This document shows, piece after piece, positions 12,040-22,700 of a stretch of 64,000 bases of DNA. Position 1 is the stretch's first letter; every line of letters begins with the position of its first letter. The notes under the pieces were generated by a model, which saw only the letters and a program-made list of their open reading frames with translations, searched no databases and was not told the origin of the DNA. The translations under genes were made by a program, and so were the position numbers. The DNA comes from Prorocentrum cordatum. Lineage: Eukaryota > Sar > Dinophyceae > Prorocentrales > Prorocentraceae. The stretch is taken from the NCBI GenBank assembly GCA_963575745.1, contig CAUYUJ010016137.1:116001-180000 (forward strand). Direction: 5' to 3'.

Positions 12040-12720
12040 TTCGAGGACGGGACCAGACCGGACTGTGGACGCAGCGGTCCTGCCCGTCCCGCGGGACGGA
12101 AGGCCCCCTGCGTGGGGCGGGGCGGTGGCGCCTCGGCGCCAGCAGAAGTGTGGAGAACACCGCGCAAAATTACAGATGGGGAAAGGGGAACAGGAAACAG
12201 AAAACGGTTCGCCGCTTCACACGATCAGAATACCACGTCGCGTTCGTTGTTTGTTTGCCGAGCAGTGCGCAGAAGGCACCTGGACCGAGCCAGCGTGCCT
12301 CCACTCTCGCTGCCGGGACGAGGAGGAGGACGACGACGACGACGATGCGGGAGGGGAGAGGGGCGGAAGAGGACATGGAGGGGATGCAAGCTGATAATGA
12401 AATTGGCTGCGCCGAATCCCTCGGCACGGCCGCATGGGGGGGAGGGGGGAGATGAGTCGACGCAACGCAATCGCGCACCCAGGAAGGCGAAGCCGACCTG
12501 GGGGTCCTGTCTGAAGAAGGGCCGTGGGTCTACCTGCTACTGCAGAAGCCACGGCTGCCATCCCTCCGCCTCGCGGCCGCACCAGACCTCGCTCTCCACC
12601 GCCTTATGCACGCCAGGATATACTTCTGTGGCAACTCATGGGAGTCTCCTATGCCATCTTGCTGGCTCATGCGAATCCACGCTAACCGACGCCAATCTAA
12701 TCTAAGATAATCGACACAAA
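12040..12720. other. No convincing gene
   Basis: GC-rich sequence with a short GAC run at 12330. Several short open frames overlap on both strands and none has recognisable protein character. Confidence 0.5.
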
Positions 12721-12724
12721 ATGC

Positions 12725-13624
12725 GCCGACCCTGTCGGCGTGTGGAAAACGCTCTTTCGTTGGTCGCCATCGTCGTAGTCGTCGTCGTGTCGTCTCCGTC
12801 GTCTACTCGTCGTCTCCGTGAATCGTCGTCTCCGTCGTCCCCCGTCTCCTTTCCCTGGGCCCTCCTCCTTAAGCGCACCTGCCAAACCGATATGTAGCCA
12901 CGTCGTAGCTGAATCGACGGGAAGCCCCTTCCCTTTGATCCCTTCCCAGCCGGTAGAGGGGCGTCCCAGGGGGTGACACCCGGGAGGGTCTCGGGCGGTG
13001 GGTCGCCGCCAAGATACGCGCATCCTTCCCGGGCGGTTCTGGGGCCCGGAAAAGCCACAAGACGCGGCAAGAGTGCCCCAAAATGCCCCCCAGACGGTCC
13101 TCGAGGGCCCCGAATCGCCAAATCATCGGTCCAAGAAGCCGAAGTAGCCTCCAGACAGCTCAAGAGGTATTCAAAACGCCCTAAGAGGTCTCCAAGAGCA
13201 CTCCCAAGAGGGCCCCAAGGGGCAAACATCTGAGATGTTCCTTGATTTGTTTTATGGATTTGACCGTTCTCGCCTTGTCGGCTTCCCGACGCTCCAAGAC
13301 AGCCCAAGAGGCCCCCAAGATCGCCCCAGAAGCCTTCAAGAGGGCCCCAACGCGACCCCAGAGAGCCCTTAAGACCGCCCAAGAGGCCTCCAAGGCAGCC
13401 CAAGAGGCTCCCAAGACAGCTCCAAGACGAACCCCAGACGGGGAACTCGAACGGACATTTCGAGCCCTCGGCCTGAGAGGTTCCCAGGAGGCCTGCAGAT
13501 GTCCCCAAGAAGCCTTCCTATAGGCCCAAAAAGGCTCCCTCAAAGGCCCCCACGAGGGTCCTAAGAAGCCCCCAAGAACTTCCCAAGAAGCCCCAAAACT
13601 ACCCCAAAGAGGCCCCCAAGAGCG

Positions 13625-13676
<52 letters not shown>

Positions 13677-14545
13677 GCGACATCGTCGTCGTCGTCGAGG
13701 CACCGGCCGTAAGACCCCTTCCATTCGGCGCTAATGGAGGCTAACTCGGCGCTTCTCAAAGATTACTGAAAACTGGAGCGCGCGACTGTACTCTGTAGAC
13801 GGGTTTTCGAACCCAACGACCTTGCCGGCGTGTGGAAGCAGCCCTTGCGTTCGTCGTTGTTTCAATTGTCGTTTCCTCGTCGTTGTCGTCGCCGTCGCCA
13901 TTCCAAGTTTTCGCCTGGGCCGCCTTGTCCGACGCGCCAACCGTTGCCTCTCTTACCCTGGGCCATTCTCCTCAAACGAGCTCACCCAAACGATAGAGAC
14001 GGACGCCGCAATGCACTCGAAGGGAAGCCCCTCCACTTGCTCCCATCCCCGCCGGGGGGTCCAGGGGGTCGGGCCCAGGGGAGACACGAAGGGGGGGCTG
14101 GGGGGAGACCCGAGCGAAGGGTCCTGGGTCAGAATGCCCCTCCCCCCCCCCAGAATGGGGTCCCAAAACCCAAAGCCGAACCAAGACTGCCCCAAAAGGC
14201 CCACAAGACGGTCCAAGAGGGACCCGGATCTCCGCACAATCGGTCCAAGACGCCAAAGTAGCCTCCAGACGGCGCAAGAGAATCCAAGCCGCCCCAGAGG
14301 CCCCCAAAAGCACTCCCAAGAGGGCCCCGAGAGGCAAACATAATTGATTTCTCTCGGGTTGTTGATTGATTTTGGGGTTTTTGCCTTTTCGGCTTCCCGA
14401 CACTCCAAGACGGCCCAAGAGGGCCCCAACATCACCCCAAAGAAGCCCAACAGGCCTCCGAGAGGGCCCCAGAACGACCCACGAGGGCCCCGAGACGGTT
14501 CAAGGGGCCTCCAAGACGGCCCAAGAGTTGTAACTTGTGAGCCGT
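12725..14545 (+). repeat. Duplicated block with degenerate CCAAGAGGCC decamer repeats
   Basis: Two homologous copies lie head to tail, about 12730-13240 and about 13815-14345. Both begin near CCGGCGTGTGGAA-type sequence, pass through a GTC-rich part, CCTGGGCC..CTCCT and GGGAAGCCCC, and then run into long stretches of degenerate CCAAGA-GGCC units (to 13620 and 14530). Both are followed by TTGATTT...TTTTCGGCTTCCCGACRCTCC-like sequence. A GTC microsatellite sits at 13625-13700. No gene is called. Confidence 0.7.
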
Positions 14546-14591
14546 GGAAAACCTCGAATTCTCTCCAGAATCCAGAAACGATCTAAAATGA

Positions 14592-15497
14592 ATGAGAATA
14601 CGTTTTCGTGGAAAACACAAAATAGTGCCAACATGCGATTCCAATGTGACAGCCACTGCTTTTCCCAGAAACGGCCCTGTTGAAGTCGGCCGCGGCGATT
14701 TCTCATTCGCCCCAGGTGCTTCGAACCTAGCTACCCTAAGCGTTGCCCGATCTGCGCCCCACTCACGAAGAGGTAAGAGCACCCTGAGGATCACACCCCC
14801 CGCCAACAGTTCACAGAACGTAGCCCGCAACAGCTGGGGCCCCCATCAAGGGCTACACGTTGCCAATGGATGTGTGCCGCAAACTGAATACATCCGTTGT
14901 TGGGCTGAAGCTATATGTTGGGTCGACGCGGCGCAACACGTAATCAGCCCACGTGTAAAATCGCGCATTGCTGGCGTGCCTGCACGGCCCGCTGAGGCGC
15001 CCGACTGGCCGCGGCCGAACAACCCCTGGGAAGATAACGAACGCGTCGTCTTAGCGCACCGCGCCATGCAATTCCACGAACCGGTGAGTTATGATGCTAG
15101 TCGCGCGGGGTGGTGGTGGGGTGATCGATGTAGCGACCCAATATGCGCGGTCTGTGAATGGCGGTTTCGCTCAACGGACCGCGTGCTCATGGCTGGGTGG
15201 CGTCGGCACGGCTTGATCGTGACACCAGAAGGCCAAAGCTCGGCCGCGAGTTACGGGCGGTCAACGCCATTGGTCGGGGCCACGCGCATCCAAAGACATT
15301 GCGGACCTGCGCCCCGTGAAGTGCGGCCCGGCATTGGCCCGAACCACGCGATGCCACCCCGTTGCCACACTTCCCCGAAGCGTGATGTGGATACCATCCG
15401 TAGCCCAATAACGGATGCAATCAGCATGACGTACAAATCTGATTGCAACACCTGGGCACCAACGCTGAGCTACCAGATGATTGAACAAATTGCATGA
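14592..15497 (+). CDS. Uncharacterised 301-codon frame
   Basis: An ATG-started frame of 301 codons in a stretch with lower GC than its neighbours. I recognise no family. The protein has a Trp/Cys cluster (GWWWGDRCSDPICAVCEW, about residues 180-197), which could be a metal-binding patch. No relict spliced leader or intron is evident. Overlapping minus-strand frames also exist, so the open frame could be chance. The sequence CACGAACCGGTGAGT near 15076 resembles a splice donor, so an exon could end there. Low confidence that this is a gene. Confidence 0.25.
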   Translation: MRIRFRGKHKIVPTCDSNVTATAFPRNGPVEVGRGDFSFAPGASNLATLSVARSAPHSRRGKSTLRITPPANSSQNVARNSWGPHQGLHVANGCVPQTEYIRCWAEAICWVDAAQHVISPRVKSRIAGVPARPAEAPDWPRPNNPWEDNERVVLAHRAMQFHEPVSYDASRAGWWWGDRCSDPICAVCEWRFRSTDRVLMAGWRRHGLIVTPEGQSSAASYGRSTPLVGATRIQRHCGPAPREVRPGIGPNHAMPPRCHTSPKRDVDTIRSPITDAISMTYKSDCNTWAPTLSYQMIEQIA

Positions 15498-15499
15498 TA

Positions 15500-16270
15500 C
15501 GCGGGATAAGTCACGGCTCGTGGCCCGACTGTTCGGCATCTGCCTGCGCCGCCACCACGAATGGGCCAGGCGTTCAAGGTGAGTAAATGCCCGCGTCGCC
15601 CCACTTCCCAAGAAGCTCCCTAGATATTCCAAAGGGGCCCCCCAGGAGGCTCCAACGACGCGCCCGAGGAGCCACCGAGAGGTACCACAAGACGCCCCAA
15701 CCATGACCCCGCAGGCCGCTCACCCACAACCCGAGCGCGGCGGCTGGATGGCCCGAAGGCCGCCATGCATATAAAACGCCTTCGTCACAGAAACCTCGCA
15801 ACGCATGATCGGTGGAGTCGCCGCGCCAGGCAGCGGGGGGGAGAGCGGAGCCCGCGGCAGGACGCGCGGGCGAATAGAGAAGAACAGAGGGGGCAACAAA
15901 GAAGACGCAGGAGCAGCTCGGCGGCCTGCGCTGCCTGAGCCTCGCCCCGCGCCGGAGGGAATCAGGGGCGCCGCCGGTGCGTTTTGCAAGGGGGGGGGGG
16001 GGGGGGGGGCGCCCCAGAGTCAGAGTTGCGACTAGCGGACGGGCGCAAGCAGCGTGTCCAGGCGAAAACCTTGCATTCGCTACATCATTGAGGCCCGTCG
16101 ATGTCGCGGTCATCTCAATGGCTCCTCTCTGCCGCCCTGCCCCTTCCTCCCCCCTCAAGCTCTGGCCCGCGTGCCGCTCCGCACTCCGCCCCTGCTACCG
16201 AGCCAATGCCGAGCGACTACCGTCGCAAGAAGATCGGCTCGATGGCCATGGCGCGGCGTCCTCGACGGGC
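15500..16270. other. No gene; long G homopolymer
   Basis: GC-rich sequence with a run of 20 G at 15990-16009. The run may form a G-quadruplex and is a likely place for sequencing or assembly length error. No gene is seen. Confidence 0.5.
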
Positions 16271-16274
16271 TCGA

Positions 16275-18481
16275 TCATCTCCAGGGCGCCAAATTTTCCA
16301 TGCTCGCAATTGCCGTTATCATGAACTTCCTTGCGGCCGCAGCGTTGGCGCCCGCCTTCTGGGTGCCCCGCTGCGACTGGTACTTGCAGAGCGTCTTGGT
16401 GGCGCGGCGACAGATCGCAATCATCTCATCGGACGTCTTCTCTGGTGGCAGGTCCACGCGGAACGTCTGCTCCGCGTTCTTGAGGTTCTCCAGCTGCTGG
16501 AACTTGCGGGCCGCTTCGCCCTTGGAGATGTCAAAGGGAATCGCCTGGGCGAGAGTCTTGTTGAAGCGGGCGGTGGGGTCGCCAATGCTGGCGGCGCCGG
16601 GTAACCCGCCCATCTGACCGCAACTGGTTGACCTGTCCGCCTTCGATCTCGTTCGGGGGGACCTCCTCGGACCCCCCCCCCCCCCAAGGACGCCTCCAAC
16701 GCAGCGGTTGAGACCTGGTCGAACAGCATAGCCTTAAGCTCGATTGCTGCAGGCTCGAAGCCCTCGATGAACAGGTCGTCGATGAGCTTCGCCTCTGCGC
16801 CCATGTCTGCGTTCTTCCCGTTGGGCGCCTGGTCGAGCGAACCCAGGATGGCGCTCGCTGCGTGAGGAGGGACGTCGGCGAGGTGATCCTTGAGAACGTC
16901 GGCCCCCCCAAATAGGTCACGGTACAATCGCGCCAGCGCGTGGTAGATCCTTGTCTTGTCGAGTAAGGAGCTGGCGAAACGGCCCCAAAAGACACTCGGA
17001 ACCCATGGGGGCGCGCAGTTGATCCACATCCAGGCGGTCTCGACGTCGGAGTTACTGCGACACGTTCTCCAGGTGCCCCTCTTCTCTAAGATGGCATCCA
17101 AGGCAGCCTCAGTGAAGCCGCGGATCCTGTCGATAGCAGCTTTCGCGGCAAGCTCGCGAGGCCCCTCGAGCATGCCAAAAATCGCGGCAACGCGCTGCAA
17201 ACGCTTGCTCTCGGCGTTGTATGCGCCGATGCCCTGTGCGAAATTCCCCAACAGTGCGTGTCCATGACTCTCCGGCTTGGCGGCGCGCACGGTTGCGAGC
17301 GGGTTCCGCAAATTGGCGTTCGCCCCGAAGACCTCCAGCGCCAACTTTACGACTGCCTCTGCTTGGTCGGGTTGCACTGGGGCCGCGAGACCTTGCGACA
17401 GAAGCTGCGTCGCCGTTGCCAGGTGCGCGTCGGCGACTCCCTTGAGCCAAGCGTCGCAGGGCGCGACCTCGGACGGCGGCAATGCCCTTTCGATCGCGTG
17501 CACGTCGGCGAGGCACTGCGGCGTCGCATCTAAATTGATCGCATGCTCTGCGGGTGGCTTCTTGTGGTCCACAATGACAGGGTTCCAGAACTTCAGCGGT
17601 GGAGAGTACTTCAATCACTGGCCCCAGCGTTCGCCCCGGACGGGAATCGCGCGCCAGCTGGCGCGCGACGGGCCCTCAATCGTAGTGGCCTTTGACTTGG
17701 CGAACATGTCCATCTGCCCCGGGACCGAAGTGTCGGCCGTAGCCCCGCCGACCGTGTGCAAGCACATCAACGCCTGCATGACCTCGCCGCCAGCGCTGTC
17801 GACCTCGGGCTCGCATGACATCGGCATGCCCTTAATCGCGGCGAAAAAGCCTCCCAGCGATATCCATCGTTGCGGCGAACGTGCTCTTGCCCCCGTGGAG
17901 GTAGATCACGAGGGCGCTCTTGACGACCGCGTCCTTGGACAGGCTCGCCATCTCGATCGGCGCTAGACGCATATGCGACAGCGCGGGCTCCAAGCAACTA
18001 AACATCTCGGGCTCTTCCGCGCGCGCTGACTCCCCCTCGGGGGGCCGCGGCCAGACAAGCCCCTGATGGCGCCCGCGTTCGAGCAAACATCAGCCTCAGC
18101 TTTCAAATCGGCAATGGCCGGATCATCCGAGAGGGACCGCCGGAAGCGCGCAAGAATGTTCGCGGGCCCCTCGTCGAGGTCATTGCGCGAGATGTCGAGG
18201 CCCCCCCGATTCATGGCAGCAGTGTCCCTTGCCTTCTGGTCACCTGCTTTCTTCGCCTTCTCTGACTGCTTCAACCGCGAGGTAGCGGCGTCGAGACCCC
18301 GACCGCCCCCAGAGTATTTGGAGAGGGTCTCCCACAGGCAACGGATTGGATGCCCCCTCGCACGCTCAGCCAGAAGCGTGTGAATCTTGACCTTGCCCAT
18401 CGGACCCCTTCGAGACGACCTTGCTGAGGTTTGCCGGGCCGCTGCAAGAAAAAACTGCAAATCGCATCCCCGGTGGGGCAT
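16275..18481 (-). pseudogene. Decayed large minus-strand gene, unknown family
   Basis: A protein-like reading runs on the minus strand from about 18481 to 16275 but changes frame several times. It starts in a Lys-rich part (LKQSEKAKKAGDQKARD), moves frame near 18055, again near 17858, meets an in-frame TGA at 17615-17617, then stays open for about 300 codons (17614 to about 16690, with LDKTRIYHALARLYRDLFGG). It shifts at a run of 14 C (16672-16685) and again near 16615, and ends in PFDISKGEAARKFQQLE. Smooth protein character continues across each break, so I infer one gene of about 720 codons that has been broken or mis-sequenced at homopolymers. I do not recognise the family. The same strand is used by the fragments at 18.6-19.8 kb and 27.3-28.5 kb. 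Confidence 0.55.
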
Positions 18482-18619
18482 GCTGGAGGGGGGGGGGCTG
18501 GGGCACCTGGGCAGCGCCCCCAGGCCACCTACCTAGCACCCAGCGCCGTTGCCAAGAACGATTCACGACCCCTCTCGACCCCTCTTGAAGTATGAAAGAT
18601 GTGATTCTCCGCCCAATCA

Positions 18620-19751
18620 TTATGTTAAGTCGCCCTCAAACCTTAGCTTGCTCGTCGCCCCATCCGCCCCCACCTCGGAAGACGGGCCCACCGCGCTGGC
18701 CGAAGGTGCCCCAATCATAACCGACGCGGCCCCGCTCGCCTTGCCGTCGGGGGCCGCTTGGGCGCATGATTGCGCAGCCGTCTTCGGAGGCGACGCAGGT
18801 GGCCCCATGTGAGTCTGCGGGGCTGCCGCAGCACGCGAACCACTCCCGAGCTCGCCATCGCTGCCGAGGGGCTGCTGCCCCAGCTAATCCGTGGACTCCC
18901 TGATATCCTGGCCCATCGTCTGGATCGCCTCCTCCGCCCTGAACTGCTGCGCCATCTCCAGTGCCATCTCATGCGTCGACGCGTCGGTGAAGCCCTTCAT
19001 GTCGGTGCACATCTGGTCGACGGGTGCGCCCCAGTGAGCTTCGGCCTGGCCGCTCCAGAGCATCTGGTCATTCGGCGCGACGCACTGCTCAGGCCCAATC
19101 GCCCTGCGACGGACTACGATCTCGATGGTGTGGGGCTGGCACGGGTTGACCTGCGCGACCCTCGCCCGCGTCGCGCCAGTCATGTCAGCGATCGAGACTT
19201 CCTTAATTGTGTTGAGCCTCAACGCCCTGCACGACTGCACCGTGCCCTCGAAGGGCGCGGCGTCGGCGGCGACCGAGTCGATCGCACTCTCCTGTGGGAG
19301 CTCGCCGCCGATCTCGCGTACCACCGCGCGCGCGTTGTCCAAGCCCCCCGTGGCCAAATCGTCGCCGCGGTTCTTGTCGCACAGGCCGCCCCGCCCCCAG
19401 CAAGGGAACGCCGCGTCGCGCGTCTCCCCGCAGGCAGCGCAACGAGTAGCCTGATCCATGCGGCACTGCCTGAGGGTCGCTCGGCAGATGCCGCAAACCC
19501 ATATTAGCGACTGTCTTCGGCTTCTGGTCTGGAAGGTCGCCAGCGTGGCCACGAGCTCCCGGATAGTGGCCGCGCTCTGCCTCTCTGCCGCGCAAGCGCT
19601 TGGGAGGAGGACGCGACCCAGAAGACGCAGACCGAGCCTCGGGCTCGCCGCTGCTGCTGCCAGGGCCACTGCCACAGGCCTTCTTGGCCATCCCGCCAGC
19701 GTGGGGAATGCCGTGGGAAGCCCGCTGCAAAATGTACCCCTCGGGCTGCAT
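18620..19751 (-). pseudogene. Broken minus-strand gene with Cys-rich motif
   Basis: Begins at an ATG (19751) with a Ser/Gly/Arg-rich stretch ending in a basic patch (PPPKRLRGREAER), then must change frame near 19570. Next comes a Cys-rich segment (CGICRATLRQC...CAAC...C) that may bind zinc, then about 170 residues of mixed helix-like sequence (THEMALEMAQQFRAEEAIQ). An in-frame TAG at 18884-18886 is followed by 88 more open codons in the same frame (Ala/Ser/Pro-rich), ending at 18620. It could be a pseudogene, a readthrough gene or a gene with small introns. No family is recognised. It may belong with the decayed gene immediately downstream. Confidence 0.45.
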
Positions 19752-19799
19752 GAACAGAAGTGGCAGCGGGAGCAGGAGGGAGATGGGGGGCGAATGAAC

Positions 19800-22700
19800 T
19801 TGGGAAGGGTGGCAGGAAGAAGGGCGCCACTCGAACATTTGCAATGCGCGGGAATGCCCAAGGAAGGCAGGCCCAATGGGGCCTGAAGAACGAAGGGGGG
19901 CACTTGCCCTGGGCCATGGGGGCGCAGACCCTTCCGGACAGCAAAGAGCTCTGGCGCGCATCTGAGAAGGCCAAGGGACCAAGAGTCGAGAGGCCCATCC
20001 TTCGAATGCACGCGGCATCAGACTGCCCCGACGCGACTACACCACAGCATATTGGGAAGTGCAGCACATACATGCTGCATCGCGACCGCAACGGCAATTC
20101 CAGCCCAACCCTCCCATGCGCCGTGCACCCCACCACATAATGCAATATGCGTGTAAAAGCTCGAGGGTCGGAGTTCGACCCGTGATCACGACTGAACATG
20201 CTGCATCGTTATTATTACCTTTTCGCGATGCATACAACAAGCGCGCATGATATAGTCAGATTCGCGTCGGCAGTTCGGCCCCAACGTGCAAACACACCTC
20301 GACGCTAGACATGCTTCGTGCGAGCCGTTACCACGCAGGCGAAGTGGCGTGACTGCGACGGCCTAAACAACTGGAGCGGAAGCGATGCAACACACAATGC
20401 ATACAACGCGCGCGCATCGCACGACTAGATTTCATGAGTTGGTGGTGCACGGAGGAGGGTGCGCTCCGAATTTGCGAAGTTAAGGTGCTATAAGTTGGTA
20501 CCAAAAGAACGCGACGCGCGGGCGACGACGAACGAACGGCCCCCTTTACCTAATCATTGCATGTTAGCAGCGCGGACCCCTGCTCGCGCCATGGAATTTG
20601 GCGCGCGGCCGGCTGCGTTAGCGATGCAAGCGTACTGCAACATTTGGACAGGGCAATGCGCCCTTGCACGCGGCCCCGCCCAAGCTCCAGCCACTTGAAG
20701 TCTGCGCCCGACGTCGGCCCAAAAAGGCCCGCCCAAGTGCAAACGGGCAACCGTGCCATCGGCCATGTCGATGCCCGCGGCCTGGACCGCATGCGCCTGC
20801 ATTAACGTGACCACCGCTTGCCAAAACTGCGAAGCCATAGAGATGGCCCAAGCCAGTGCTCAATGGGGGGGAACTTCGCGCCTGCGTTGACAAGCGCCCG
20901 AGTCCGAAGCCAAGCCCAATCACAATGCGAAACCGAAGGTGGACAGTGGGCGCCAGCTCAGGCCTCGCGCCAGCCAAATCACGAGCCAGCGCCACCGCCC
21001 ATGCCTCGCCCTATGCGCGGCACCACGCGCAGGCAACGCCCCCATGCGGAGCTCGGCTCCAAGACCAGACCCAGACAAAACGCGAACCACTTGCACCATG
21101 GAGCGGTCGAAACATCGCCAGCGCGCACGCGCAGGCCGCGGCCGAATGCTGCGCCCACGCGCGACTGCTAGCACAAGTCAACGTCCGCGCCCCTGCCGGG
21201 GCCTTGGCACAAGCGAAAGAGTCAGCGCAGGCCCGCGCCCGCAACCATGCGCCAATCCACGCCCAAGCCCCGGCCGAAGACCAAGATGCGCGCCAACCCG
21301 CGTAAGACTGCAATCGCTGGCCCGCGCCCAAGCCCGACAACGAGTTCATTGTTCAAGCGCGATCGCGAGCGCGAGCGCAGGCCCCAGCCCGCGACCAAGC
21401 CCCGAACCAAGCGCATGCGAGAGCCGAGCAGCTGTTCCCGCCGCAGCCCCGGCCGAATCCAGGATGAAACGCAGTGTCCACGGCAGTGCGAAGAGCAATG
21501 CGCCTGCACAAGTTTCTTCCACAACAGTTACCAACCCGTACCAGCGGCGTCACTAGCCGCTGTGCACAGCCCAGGCCAACGCACCCCAAGTCACTATAGC
21601 TCGGCGTTGCCACACAGGTGCTGTCATCAGTTATTGTAGAAATGTGACGCGGACCCAGTGCGGACTTGGGCCATGGCCCATCGCGCTGGCCATCTGGCCA
21701 CGAGGGCGCCCAGACGCGCCGCGTGCGCACGACGCCGAAATGGCGCGGTGCAGCCCGTTCCGATCGCACGGAGTTATCTGAACTCGTCGCGGCTGTCGTT
21801 ACTGGATAGCGACGCGCGCTCGAAGACGGCAGCATGCAACGGTGCAACGCGGACCATGGCTTGACAGCCGCCTGGCCGCATGCCGCCAAGCTTCGCGCCG
21901 ACGAAGGACGCCGCAATCATGGGCGCGCGCGCCTTGCAGGCGCGCGCTGCGCGCCCTGACCTCAAGCGCGCCAGCGCGCGGCCCGCGACGCATGCGCGCG
22001 CGTTTGCGCGGGGCCCCGCGCGGCGCGCCTACTTGCCGCGCCAGCGCTCATCGTTAACGTTCTATGGCGACGCAACAGGCGCAAAACCATGCGCCCCCAG
22101 CCTGCGTCTCCAGACATGCACGCGGCCGGCCGCGCCGCCAAGCACGTTGCAACATCCCCCCTCCCCCCGACGCGCGCCGCCCCCCGGGATGAACAGACGC
22201 CAGATGCGACATCGCCGTTCGGTTGCCCCCCCCCCCGCCGCGCGCGCCACCGCCGCCGCCGCGCGCCCCCACCGCGCCCCATCATGATGACAGCCACCAC
22301 AGCGCGCACGCGCACAACTTGCGCGCGCATTATCAGAGGACGACATGAGGGGGGGGGGGGCATGAGCATGGGGCAATCGCCGCGCGCTTCTCCAACGCTG
22401 TAGCTGGTTGGTCCAGACGCCGAGCATGCGCCAAGCGCCTCGAGCGCTGCGCCGGGCGCTCGGCAGGCAACCAGGGGAAACCGACGGCGCGGGGCAGCTG
22501 GCCGGCGCATTGGATGCGCTTCTTGGGGGCGGCGTTGGCGCGCGACTTACGCGCCCTCTGCCACCTTTCCCTCGCGGTGTCTGGCAGTGCGGGTCAGTCA
22601 GCCTTGCAGCAGTTGCGCGATGAAGCATTTCGGTGGCTGCGGCGGCAACGCGCCATGGATGTGCTGGCGTCGCGAGCGTGAGGCGCTGCGGCTGGGCCGA

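Noticed and set aside
14700-14800. Possible minus-strand tRNA (GGTTCGAA box)
   Set aside because: Flanking bases do not form a T-stem or acceptor stem.
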